DNA from: Treponema sp.
GTDB taxonomy: Bacteria > Spirochaetota > Spirochaetia > Treponematales > Breznakiellaceae
Assembly: GCA_031281685.1 (NCBI GenBank)
Contig: JAITFA010000038.1
Location: forward strand, 1 to 5,521
DNA length: 5,521 bases
Direction: 5' to 3'
The notes below the pieces were generated by a model. It did not search any database. It worked only from the letters and a program-made list of their open reading frames with translations, and had not been told where the DNA came from. Shown here piece by piece: positions 1-5,483 of the stretch. Position 1 is the first letter of the stretch, and each line of letters opens with the position of its first letter. The translations under genes and the position numbers were made by a program.

Positions 1-50
1 GGGCTAAGGTCTCTGGCACTCACGTCTCTGACACCTACGTCTGACCCCGC

Positions 51-83
51 GTCTGTGGCACCCTGTGTGCTGGTGCCACAGAC
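51..83. repeat. Perfect 12-bp inverted repeat (hairpin 1)
   Basis: GTCTGTGGCACC at 51-62 is exactly complementary to GGTGCCACAGAC at 72-83, with a 9-base loop CTGTGTGCT. No T-run follows, so it does not look like an intrinsic terminator. The left arm is itself a variant of the array unit, so the hairpin arises from one forward and one reversed unit. Confidence 0.85.
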
Positions 84-114
84 ACCGGCGCTGTCTAAGG
101 TCTCTGACACCTAC

Positions 115-147
115 GTCTGTGGCACCTTGTGTGCTGGTGCCACAGAC
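115..147. repeat. Perfect 12-bp inverted repeat (hairpin 2, copy of hairpin 1)
   Basis: The arms at 115-126 and 136-147 are identical to those of the hairpin at 51-83. The 9-base loop TTGTGTGCT differs from the first at one position. The two copies lie 64 bp apart. Both are followed by a GGCGCTG-containing stretch and then CTAAGGTCTCTG, so the hairpin plus its right flank is a duplicated module. Confidence 0.85.
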
Positions 148-180
148 ACGGGCGCTGGGCTAAGGTCTCTGACCCCACGT

Positions 181-288
181 CTGGCACCGCGCAAATATCT
201 CTGGCACTCACGTCTCTGACACCCTGTACTGGTCAGAGACACCAGCACAGGGCTAAGGTCTCTGGCACCGCGCAAGTATCTCTGGCAC
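181..288. repeat. Pair of 27-bp direct repeats, 81 bp apart
   Basis: Positions 181-207 and 262-288 match at 26 of 27 bases; the single difference is A versus G in GCGCAARTATCT. Both copies run from CTGGCACCGCGCAA to CTCTGGCAC. This is the longest near-identical pair inside the array and suggests recent duplication or recombination within it. The 81-bp offset is a multiple of three, which explains why open frames through the array look repetitive; I do not read this as coding. Confidence 0.8.
212..240. repeat. Perfect 9-bp inverted repeat (hairpin 3, diverged)
   Basis: GTCTCTGAC at 212-220 pairs with GTCAGAGAC at 232-240 across an 11-base loop. The arm sequence differs from hairpins 1 and 2 (GTCTCTGAC in place of GTCTGTGGC), yet both arms changed together and pairing is kept. 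It is again followed by ACACC and then GGGCTAAGG, as in the other copies. Confidence 0.75.
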
Positions 289-326
289 CTACGTCTCTGC
301 TGCAATGCCGGTCTGGAAGCACAAAC

Positions 327-354
327 TTGAAAAGCTGGAATACACAGTGATAGT
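327..354 (+). promoter_or_regulatory. Weak candidate promoter for the arabinofuranosidase gene
   Basis: TTGAAA at 327-332 is followed after 16 bases by GATAGT at 349-354, a four-of-six match to the -10 consensus. Initiation would fall near 360, almost at the ATG at 364, implying a leaderless or nearly leaderless message. That would fit the absence of a properly spaced Shine-Dalgarno. The match is weak, and a promoter upstream of the window remains possible. Confidence 0.2.
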
Positions 355-363
355 CTAAAGAGT

Positions 364-1848
364 ATGAACAGAATCATAGTTAAAACCCAGGACGGCGATG
401 TCAAAATCAGCCGCCACATTTACGGACACTTTTCCGAGCATCTGGGACGCTGTATTTACAACGGGTTTTGGGTAGGAAACGACCCGGAAGCGGCAGCGGC
501 AATACCTAACACACGGGGCATACGGAACGATATCGTTGCCGCCCTCAGGCGCATCAAAATCCCCAACCTCCGCTGGCCCGGCGGCTGCTTTGCCGACGAG
601 TACCACTGGAAGGACGGCATTGGTCCCCGGCAAGCTCGCCCCACCATGATCAACACCAACTGGGGCGGCGTTACCGAAGACAACAGCTTTGGTACCCATG
701 AGTTTCTTGACCTGTGCGGACAGTTGGGGTGCGAGCCGTATATCTGCGGCAACGTGGGAAGCGGCACAGTACAGGAACTGTCCCAGTGGGTCGAATACTG
801 CAACTTTGACGGGATAAGCCCTATGACCGAACTCCGCCGCAAAAACGGTCGCGCCGAACCGTGGAAGGTAAGGTTTTGGGGTATCGGCAACGAAAACTGG
901 GGCTGCGGCGGCAACATGACGGCGGAGTTCTATGCCGACAACTACCGCCGGTACGCGACCTACGCCCGGAACTACGGGGATGCCCGGATTTACAAAATCG
1001 CCTGCGGAGCCAGTGATTTTAATTACGACTGGACCAGGGTGTTGATGGAAAAAGCCGGCGGGCAGATGGACGGCCTTTCCATTCATTATTACACAATTCC
1101 CGGTGAGTGGGCGAAAAAGGGTTCTGCCACGGAATTTGCCGAAGCCGAATGGTACATCACCATGCAAAAAGCAGCGGGTATGGATGAGCTGGTGTGTAAG
1201 CACAGCGCCATCATGGACGAGTTTGACCGCAAGCGCAGGGTCGGCCTTGTGGTGGACGAATGGGGAACTTGGCTCGACGTGGAACCGGGAACCAACCCCG
1301 GCTTTCTCTATCAGCAGAACACCATGCGGGATGCGCTGGTGGCAGGGCTTCACTTCAACGTCTTCAACAATCACGCCGAGCGCGTGTATATGGCTAATAT
1401 CGCCCAGACAATCAACGTGCTGCAATCGGTCATGCTTACCGAGGGGTCAAAGATGATCCTCACACCCACCTACCATGTGTTCGATCTGTACAAGGCTCAC
1501 CATGACGCGGTGAAGCTGCCGGTGTATGTGGAAAGTGAAACCACAGGCGGGCTTCCCGCCCTCAGCGCCAGCGCGTCGGAAGACAGCGAGGGCAGGATTC
1601 ACGTTTCCCTTACCAATATTGATGTGAAGCAAGAGCAGGACCTCAAGATCGAGTTGCGGGGTCTGACCTTAAGCCCGTCAATAAACGTCGCGGGGCAAAT
1701 CCTTTCATCAGAGAACATGACGGCTCACAACACCTTCGACAAACCGGACATGGTAAAGGTTAAGGATTTCAACGCCGTGTCAGTATCAGGCGCTCGTCTT
1801 GCGGTAACGCTTCCGCCTATGTCCGTGGTAACTCTGGAACTGGCATGA
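364..1848 (+). CDS. abfA: Alpha-L-arabinofuranosidase, glycoside hydrolase family 51
   Basis: This enzyme removes terminal alpha-L-arabinofuranosyl residues from arabinan, arabinoxylan or arabino-oligosaccharides by a retaining mechanism. The 494-residue length is typical for bacterial GH51. The N-terminal family signature is seen ([18 protein letters not shown], residues 15-32), then [18 protein letters not shown] (70-87). The acid/base is Glu177 in [13 protein letters not shown], and the nucleophile is Glu299 in VVDEWGTW; these match the family positions near 175 and 294. The C-terminal third should be the usual beta-sandwich. There is no signal peptide, so it should act in the cytoplasm on imported oligosaccharides. 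The start at 364 is well supported: an in-frame stop lies at 328-330 and no other usual start intervenes. The only purine run, AAAGAG at 357-362, is too close to the ATG to be a normal Shine-Dalgarno. Its stop overlaps the next gene's start. Confidence 0.95.
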   Translation: MNRIIVKTQDGDVKISRHIYGHFSEHLGRCIYNGFWVGNDPEAAAAIPNTRGIRNDIVAALRRIKIPNLRWPGGCFADEYHWKDGIGPRQARPTMINTNWGGVTEDNSFGTHEFLDLCGQLGCEPYICGNVGSGTVQELSQWVEYCNFDGISPMTELRRKNGRAEPWKVRFWGIGNENWGCGGNMTAEFYADNYRRYATYARNYGDARIYKIACGASDFNYDWTRVLMEKAGGQMDGLSIHYYTIPGEWAKKGSATEFAEAEWYITMQKAAGMDELVCKHSAIMDEFDRKRRVGLVVDEWGTWLDVEPGTNPGFLYQQNTMRDALVAGLHFNVFNNHAERVYMANIAQTINVLQSVMLTEGSKMILTPTYHVFDLYKAHHDAVKLPVYVESETTGGLPALSASASEDSEGRIHVSLTNIDVKQEQDLKIELRGLTLSPSINVAGQILSSENMTAHNTFDKPDMVKVKDFNAVSVSGARLAVTLPPMSVVTLELA

Positions 1849-2120
1849 CCGAGACCAAGCCGCCCTGCCCTCGCTGCGGCAAGGCGTCTCTTATGATGAC
1901 TGCAGCCCGCGTTGCGGAGCTTGTGGCGGCGATTCCCATTGAACCGTCCCTTCGCGTTAGCCCCGCCGCGTACGAGGCGAGGCTTGAGCGATGCGCTTCC
2001 TGCGCCGCTTTACGGGAGAATCTGCTCTGCGCGTGGTGCGGTTGCTTTGTGCAGTTCCGGGCAAGGCCAAAGGCAGGCTACTGCCCGAATCCCGCGGGGA
2101 ATAAGTGGCAGGATACTTAG
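1845..2120 (+). CDS. Small eight-cysteine protein, DUF6171-like, probable zinc ribbon
   Basis: The 91-residue product has cysteines at 8, 11, 50, 53, 62, 65, 67 and 80. They form CPRC near the N-terminus, CASC, then CAWCGCFV and a final YCP, ending in NKW. The core pattern (Y..RL..C..C..L...LC.WCGC.V..RA.....YCP) matches what I remember of DUF6171 proteins, whose function is unknown. Paired CxxC motifs suggest bound zinc; this is inference. No signal peptide or membrane segment is seen. Its ATG overlaps the arabinofuranosidase stop (ATGA at 1845-1848) and no strong Shine-Dalgarno precedes it, so translation is probably coupled to the upstream gene. This tight linkage and the conserved cysteine layout argue that it is real. 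A role in sugar metabolism or its control cannot be concluded. Confidence 0.82.
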   Translation: MTETKPPCPRCGKASLMMTAARVAELVAAIPIEPSLRVSPAAYEARLERCASCAALRENLLCAWCGCFVQFRARPKAGYCPNPAGNKWQDT

Positions 2121-2146
2121 GGAACATGGTATTCCTTCTCAATAAC

Positions 2147-2161
2147 AAATCGTTACGAATT
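2147..2161. promoter_or_regulatory. Imperfect palindrome upstream of the -35, possible regulator site
   Basis: AAATCGT at 2147-2153 and ACGAATT at 2155-2161 are inverted copies matching at six of seven positions around a central T. The site ends three bases before the TTGACA at 2165. The position suits an activator or a repressor. I cannot name the regulator, and short palindromes of this size do occur by chance. Confidence 0.3.
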
Positions 2162-2164
2162 CGC

Positions 2165-2192
2165 TTGACAGGATCGTGGAGCCATGCTTAAT
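2165..2192 (+). promoter_or_regulatory. Candidate sigma-70-type promoter for the binding-protein gene
   Basis: TTGACA at 2165-2170 is a perfect -35 hexamer. After 16 bases comes CTTAAT at 2187-2192, a four-of-six -10; an alternative is TTAATT at 2188-2193 with 17-base spacing. Initiation would be near 2199, giving a leader of about 80 bases that includes two hairpins and the Shine-Dalgarno. A transcript starting here lacks the left arm of the inverted repeat at 2125-2142. Confidence 0.5.
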
Positions 2193-2207
2193 TGAACTTA
2201 CATTGCC

Positions 2208-2224
2208 GGTCCCATTCCGGGACC
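2208..2224 (+). promoter_or_regulatory. Leader hairpin A
   Basis: GGTCCC at 2208-2213 pairs perfectly with GGGACC at 2219-2224 across the 5-base loop ATTCC. It would lie close to the 5' end of a message started near 2199 and could stabilise it. It can form in either of the two larger folds proposed for this region. Confidence 0.5.
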
Positions 2225-2230
2225 GCTTGG

Positions 2231-2267
2231 CATGGAGCGTAAGGCTCCGTGATCTTTTCATTTTTTT
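2231..2267 (+). terminator. Leader hairpin B with T-rich tail, possible attenuator
   Basis: CATGGAGC at 2231-2238 pairs with GCTCCGTG at 2244-2251 (eight pairs, one G-U) around the loop GTAAG. A T-rich tract from 2253 to 2267 follows, ending in seven T. The shape is that of a weak intrinsic terminator or attenuator just before the Shine-Dalgarno of the binding-protein gene. The T tract is interrupted near the stem, so efficiency may be low. It could end read-through from the arabinofuranosidase genes or attenuate the local promoter. The right side of this stem can alternatively pair with 2172-2183. Confidence 0.4.
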
Positions 2268-2268
2268 G

Positions 2269-2274
2269 AGGAGG
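2269..2274 (+). promoter_or_regulatory. Strong Shine-Dalgarno that fixes the binding-protein start
   Basis: AGGAGG lies six bases before the ATG at 2281. It selects this ATG over an in-frame GTG at 2176 that would add 35 residues and displace the signal peptide from the N-terminus. The whole site is inside the right arm of the 18-bp inverted repeat. Confidence 0.85.
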
Positions 2275-2280
2275 AATACC

Positions 2281-3642
2281 ATGAAAAGAGGTATTTCATT
2301 GGCGCTTTGCGCCGCGCTTGTTTCTACCGCTGCGTTTGCTGCCGGCGGAAACCAGCAGTCGTCAAGCAGTAGCGGGGCTGCCAGCGACAGCAGAACCGAA
2401 CTCCGTGTATTGAACTACACGGACCTTTCAGGAGCGAATGCTTCCGCGGGTGTTGCGCGTATCTGGGATGGATTCGCACAGGCGAATCCTGACATTAGGG
2501 TTGTCCGGGAAGACCTGTACAACGAGCCGTTCCATGAGAAGACCTCGGCTTATGCCGCCTCTGGTCAGCTCCCTGACGTGGTGTATCTGTGGCCAGCAGG
2601 CCGCTCTTCCAACTTGCATAACAACCATCTGCTGAAAGACCTGTCGTCTCTGGTAAAGCAGGACGGCTTGGACAAGGTGCTTTCACCCGCCGCGCTTGAC
2701 GTTTCTGGTCAGGCCGCCGGCTACCTTGCCATGCTCCCCATGACCGTTACCTCCAGCCACGCCTTCTTTGTGAACCTCGAAGTGCTGAACGCCGCTGGAC
2801 TCAAGCCCGCAACCACCTACGCTGAACTCAAGGCTCAGGTGCCGGTACTCAAGGCTTTGGGCAAAGAGACGGTCATCATGGACAACCAGAGCGACTGGGT
2901 TATGCAGTCCTGTCTCTTTTCCGCGATAGCCGGACGCTTTGGCGGCGCGGGCTGGGAGAAGAAGATACTCAATGGTCAGGCGAAGTTCACGGATGCGGAC
3001 TTTGTCGCTGCCCTCACCTTCATCAAGACCCTCTATGACGACGGCGTTCTTCAGCAGTCTTCACTGAGCGCGGCGTATGGCGACGGACTGGGCCGCTTTG
3101 CCAATGGCGAAGGCGCGTACCTCATTGACGGGGATTGGCGTGTTGCCGCGTTTATTACTGACCAGACCAGCAAACAGGCGATCATTCCCCCGGCGCGCCA
3201 GGGCAATTTCATCATGACCGTGTTCCCGGACATCGCGGAAGCCAAGCTCAACAAGTCAACATCCGTTACCCTCGGCACTGGCTACGGCATCAGCGCGTCT
3301 GTTCCCGCTGGTTCCGCCAAAGAACAGGCTGCGTGGAAGCTCATCAAGTGGATTACTAGCAACGAAATCCAGACCTTCCAGCTTGAGACCGGCGCTATCT
3401 CCACACCCGTGAATACCACGGTTGATGCGTCCAAGCTGAATCTTGAGCCTTTGCAGAGACAGGCCGCCAACTTCTCCAGCCAGTACACCACCGGCACCGC
3501 TGTATTCGACGCCGCGTTTGACGCTGGTGTTGCGACCGTGTGCAACATTGGCTTGCAGGAGATCGGACTTGGTTCCAAGACGCCCCAGCAAGTAGCTCAG
3601 GAAATCCAGCGCGCCTATGACGCCTGGAAAGCCAAGAACTAG
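2281..3642 (+). CDS. ABC transporter extracellular sugar-binding protein (CUT1, SBP family 1)
   Basis: The 453-residue protein captures an oligosaccharide outside the cytoplasmic membrane and delivers it to the two permeases encoded downstream. It starts with a clear signal peptide: Lys2 and Arg3, a hydrophobic stretch at 5-19, and an AFA cleavage site near residue 20. No lipobox cysteine is seen; Cys10 lies within the hydrophobic core and is badly placed, so a soluble periplasmic protein is more likely than a lipoprotein. A Ser/Gly-rich linker (about 22-38) leads into the binding domain. Family-typical features are an N-terminal strand ELRVLNYTD, GFAQANPDI (64-72), GQLPDVVYLW (95-104) and NGEGAYLIDGDW (275-286). 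Ligand type cannot be read from sequence; the linked GH51 gene suggests arabino-oligosaccharides, like B. subtilis AraN. Confidence 0.92.
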   Translation: MKRGISLALCAALVSTAAFAAGGNQQSSSSSGAASDSRTELRVLNYTDLSGANASAGVARIWDGFAQANPDIRVVREDLYNEPFHEKTSAYAASGQLPDVVYLWPAGRSSNLHNNHLLKDLSSLVKQDGLDKVLSPAALDVSGQAAGYLAMLPMTVTSSHAFFVNLEVLNAAGLKPATTYAELKAQVPVLKALGKETVIMDNQSDWVMQSCLFSAIAGRFGGAGWEKKILNGQAKFTDADFVAALTFIKTLYDDGVLQQSSLSAAYGDGLGRFANGEGAYLIDGDWRVAAFITDQTSKQAIIPPARQGNFIMTVFPDIAEAKLNKSTSVTLGTGYGISASVPAGSAKEQAAWKLIKWITSNEIQTFQLETGAISTPVNTTVDASKLNLEPLQRQAANFSSQYTTGTAVFDAAFDAGVATVCNIGLQEIGLGSKTPQQVAQEIQRAYDAWKAKN

Positions 3643-3667
3643 CAATAGCTAGGAAACCATGCGTTAT

Positions 3668-3704
3668 AAAGAAAAGGCTGTCCGTTGTGGTCAGCCTTTT
3701 CTTT
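3668..3704 (+). terminator. Strong 13-bp hairpin between binding-protein and permease genes
   Basis: Positions 3668-3680 pair perfectly with 3692-3704 (core AAAAGGCTG/CAGCCTTTT) around an 11-base loop. The right arm ends in TTTTCTTTT and the left arm begins with an A-rich run, so it could act as an intrinsic terminator on either strand. It lies 25 bases after the binding-protein stop codon and 27 before the permease start. As the permeases have no obvious promoter of their own in the gap, partial read-through is likely. The hairpin may also protect the 3' end of the binding-protein message, raising that protein over the membrane subunits. Confidence 0.8.
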
Positions 3705-3716
3705 TCGCAATGTTAT

Positions 3717-3722
3717 AAGGAG
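3717..3722 (+). promoter_or_regulatory. Shine-Dalgarno supporting a TTG start
   Basis: AAGGAG lies nine bases before the TTG at 3732. An in-frame TAA at 3723-3725 excludes any earlier start, and the next in-frame Met codon is about 80 codons in, beyond the first membrane segment. This site therefore decides the TTG start. Confidence 0.7.
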
Positions 3723-3731
3723 TAACAAACC

Positions 3732-4637
3732 TTGAAAAATCTAACGTCAAAAAGTGAGGAGCGGGCTTCGTACCTGTTGCTGGCGCTACCCGCAGTCATC
3801 ATCTACTTCTCTGTTGTCGCCTTCCCAACGGTGTTTTCAGTAGTGCTTAGTTTAAGCAACTACAACGGAGGGAAAATCTTTGGCAATCCCAACATCAAAC
3901 TGGTGGGACTGGAAAGCTATGTGGAAATCTTCACCAACCCCAACGGTTACTTCTGGCTTGCGCTGCAAAACAATATGCTCATCGTGCTGGTGTCGGTGTT
4001 AGGCCAGATTCCCCTGGGCTTTATCCTTGCCTACATCCTTTCGCGTAAGCTGGTGCGAGGCGTGGACTTCTTCCAAACCGTCATATACCTGCCGAATGTC
4101 ATCTCCGCGGTCATCATCGGTATCCTGATGAAGAACTTTTTCCTCAATTCAAGCAGCGTCTGGATGCAGATACTCAGGATATTCAACCCGCAGGCGCAGT
4201 TTTCCATCAATCAGTACCCCATGGTACCAGTGCTGATCGTCATGCTCTGGATGTATACCGGCACGTACGTCGTCATCTTCCTCGCCAACATACAGCGTAT
4301 CGATGTTTCCATCATTGAGGCGGCAAAGATTGACGGCGCGAGTGAGGCTCAAGTGTTGCGCTACATCACGATGCCCGCCCTGTCCGGGGTAATCGTTACC
4401 TGCGCCATTCTTGCCATATCCGGCTCGCTCAAGTCCTATGACCTGCTCTACGTTATGACCAACGGCGGTCCCGCGAACCGTACCAGCGTCCTGTCGTTGT
4501 ATATGTACATGATGGCATTCCGGGGCGCGCCCAATTACCCGCTGGCAAACGCGATCTCAACAGTCATGGTGCTTATCAGCTTCGTGCTTATCGCGCTTAC
4601 CAAGTCGGTCGAAAAACGCTACGGCGGAAAGGAGTAA
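3732..4637 (+). CDS. ABC sugar transporter permease, MalF/UgpA type (CUT1)
   Basis: This 301-residue inner-membrane protein is one of two subunits forming the sugar channel. The first membrane segment lies at about 14-37; others are at about 76-104, 113-136, 163-187, 216-234 and 270-290, giving the usual six. The EAA loop that contacts the ATPase is clear: EAAKIDGASEAQVLRYITMP, residues 196-215. The following SYDLLYVMTNGGPANRTSVL (235-254) is typical of MalF/UgpA-type permeases. The start is TTG, forced by an upstream in-frame stop and by the position of the first membrane segment. It follows the binding-protein gene after a strong hairpin and ends three bases before the second permease gene. 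By analogy it would correspond to AraP of B. subtilis, but substrate is inferred only from the neighbouring arabinofuranosidase. Confidence 0.93.
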   Translation: MKNLTSKSEERASYLLLALPAVIIYFSVVAFPTVFSVVLSLSNYNGGKIFGNPNIKLVGLESYVEIFTNPNGYFWLALQNNMLIVLVSVLGQIPLGFILAYILSRKLVRGVDFFQTVIYLPNVISAVIIGILMKNFFLNSSSVWMQILRIFNPQAQFSINQYPMVPVLIVMLWMYTGTYVVIFLANIQRIDVSIIEAAKIDGASEAQVLRYITMPALSGVIVTCAILAISGSLKSYDLLYVMTNGGPANRTSVLSLYMYMMAFRGAPNYPLANAISTVMVLISFVLIALTKSVEKRYGGKE

Positions 4638-4640
4638 CTT

Positions 4641-5483
4641 ATGGCTGACGTACGAAAAGGCCCGCTCTGGGTAAAGATTATCATTTATATCGTGATGGCG
4701 GCTTTTGCTATCATGGCGATCTACCCGATCTTCTGGCTCATTGTCCAGTCGTTCAAGACTACACAGGAGTATATCACGTCGAGCAAGCTGGCTTTGCCCA
4801 AGTTGTGGTACTTTGACAACTACCCTTACGCATGGCGCATGGCAAACCTAGGTGGAATGTTGTTAAACAGTATGTTCTACACGTTTATCACGGTTGCTGC
4901 GGTGATTCTGCTGGGGACTATGGCGGGTTTTGCCTTTGCGCGTATCCCGTTTAAGGCAACGCCGATCCTGCACGGCATGTTCATCGTGGGCATACTGCTG
5001 ACCCTGCAATCGATCATGGTGCCGCTCTTTCTTATGACCAACGCCGTTGGTTTATACGACACGCGCCTCGGCGTACTCATTCCCTACATTGGGCTGGGCT
5101 TGCCGATGGCGGTGTACCTTTCCACTGAGTTTTGCCATAGCATTCCGATGGCGCTGGTTGAGTCGGCGCGTATTGACGGGGCGAAGTACCTGCAAATCTT
5201 TGGCTCCATCGTGTTTCCGATGCTTGCGCCTGTGGCAATGACCATTGGTATTATGAGTTTCTCCGGCACATGGAACGAGTTCATGCTGATAAACATTCTC
5301 ACCTCCAGCGACTCGATCAAGTCATTGCCGGTGGGCATCAACAAGTTTGCCGGCGCTCTTGCCACAGACTACGGCAAGCAGTTCAGCGCTCTGGTTATCG
5401 GTATGGTTCCGATGGTGGCGTTCTACCTCACCTTCCGTAAGCAGATCACCAAGGGCGTCGCAGCCGGCGCGGTGAAAGGTTAA
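4641..5483 (+). CDS. ABC sugar transporter permease, MalG/UgpE type (CUT1)
   Basis: The 280-residue partner permease should pair with the MalF-type subunit encoded just upstream. Its first membrane segment is at about 12-35, and further hydrophobic segments are at about 72-100, 110-134, 143-160, 190-208 and 246-264. The EAA loop appears as ESARIDGAKYLQIFGSIVFP (174-193), with Ser replacing the first Ala, a common variation. SGTWNEFMLINIL (208-220) and the C-terminal FRKQITKGVAAGAVKG (265-280) are characteristic of the MalG group. Translation starts at ATG 4641, with AAAGGAG at 4628-4634 inside the end of the upstream gene and only three bases between stop and start, so the two permeases are probably made in equal amounts by coupled translation. 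No ATPase gene follows within the window. Confidence 0.94.
   Translation: MADVRKGPLWVKIIIYIVMAAFAIMAIYPIFWLIVQSFKTTQEYITSSKLALPKLWYFDNYPYAWRMANLGGMLLNSMFYTFITVAAVILLGTMAGFAFARIPFKATPILHGMFIVGILLTLQSIMVPLFLMTNAVGLYDTRLGVLIPYIGLGLPMAVYLSTEFCHSIPMALVESARIDGAKYLQIFGSIVFPMLAPVAMTIGIMSFSGTWNEFMLINILTSSDSIKSLPVGINKFAGALATDYGKQFSALVIGMVPMVAFYLTFRKQITKGVAAGAVKG

Larger units (their letters stand above)
1..297. repeat. Degenerate short-repeat array, non-coding, continuing past the left edge
   Basis: About fourteen copies of a degenerate unit close to GTCTCTGRCACC begin near 9, 24, 39, 51, 100, 115, 165, 179, 197, 212, 258, 278, 293 and 311. The spacing is often exactly 15 bp. A second word, CTAAGGTCTCTG, begins at 4, 95, 160 and 253, each time about 20 bases after an inverted-repeat hairpin or, for the first copy, at the window edge. 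This gives a higher-order pattern of forward units, hairpin, then CTAAGG block. The first 20 bases nearly repeat at 250-269, so the array probably extends upstream of the window. I see no convincing gene in it; short open frames through it are low-complexity repeats on both strands. It is not a CRISPR array because there are no unique spacers of constant length. It may be an extragenic palindromic or tandem repeat family; its function is unknown. Confidence 0.85.
2125..2283. promoter_or_regulatory. 18-bp inverted repeat spanning the intergenic region; right arm covers the Shine-Dalgarno and ATG of the next gene
   Basis: The left arm (2125-2142, CATGGTATTCCTTCTCAA) is complementary to the right arm (2266-2283, TTGAGGAGGAATACCATG) at 17 of 18 positions. 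The remaining position, T2137 opposite G2271, would be a G-U pair in RNA. The right arm contains the full AGGAGG (2269-2274) and the start codon (2281-2283). The left arm begins five bases after the upstream stop codon. The enclosed 123 bases carry a candidate promoter and smaller hairpins. Such a match in so short a span is very unlikely by chance. It may be an RNA element that hides the ribosome-binding site in read-through transcripts, or the ends of an invertible DNA segment. Confidence 0.7.

Noticed and set aside
51..147. Hairpins 1 and 2 as tandem intrinsic terminators
   Set aside because: Neither is followed by a T-run on either strand; they are parts of the repeat array.
1..297. CRISPR array
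   Set aside because: Units are about 10-15 bp and degenerate, with no unique spacers of constant size and no cas genes in the window.
129..350. Short + strand open frame through the repeat array
   Set aside because: Its peptide is a translation of the repeated units, with no Shine-Dalgarno and no recognisable domain; the 81-bp repeat offset keeps the frame open artificially.
111..419. - strand open frame with repeated CQRYLRGAR-like peptides
   Set aside because: It starts inside the arabinofuranosidase gene and its repeats simply mirror the DNA repeats; nothing supports translation.
355..1425. Long - strand open frame of 356 codons
   Set aside because: It is antisense to the GH51 gene, whose family motifs and catalytic residues are intact; the antisense peptide has no recognisable domain.
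1957..2148. - strand open frame with a Shine-Dalgarno-like GAGAAGGA before an ATG at 2127-2125
   Set aside because: The ribosome-site look comes from the left arm of the inverted repeat, a reversed copy of the binding-protein start; the peptide is antisense to the cysteine-rich gene and resembles nothing.
2176..2280. GTG start extending the binding protein by 35 residues
   Set aside because: It would place the signal peptide internally, and the AGGAGG at 2269-2274 points to the ATG at 2281.
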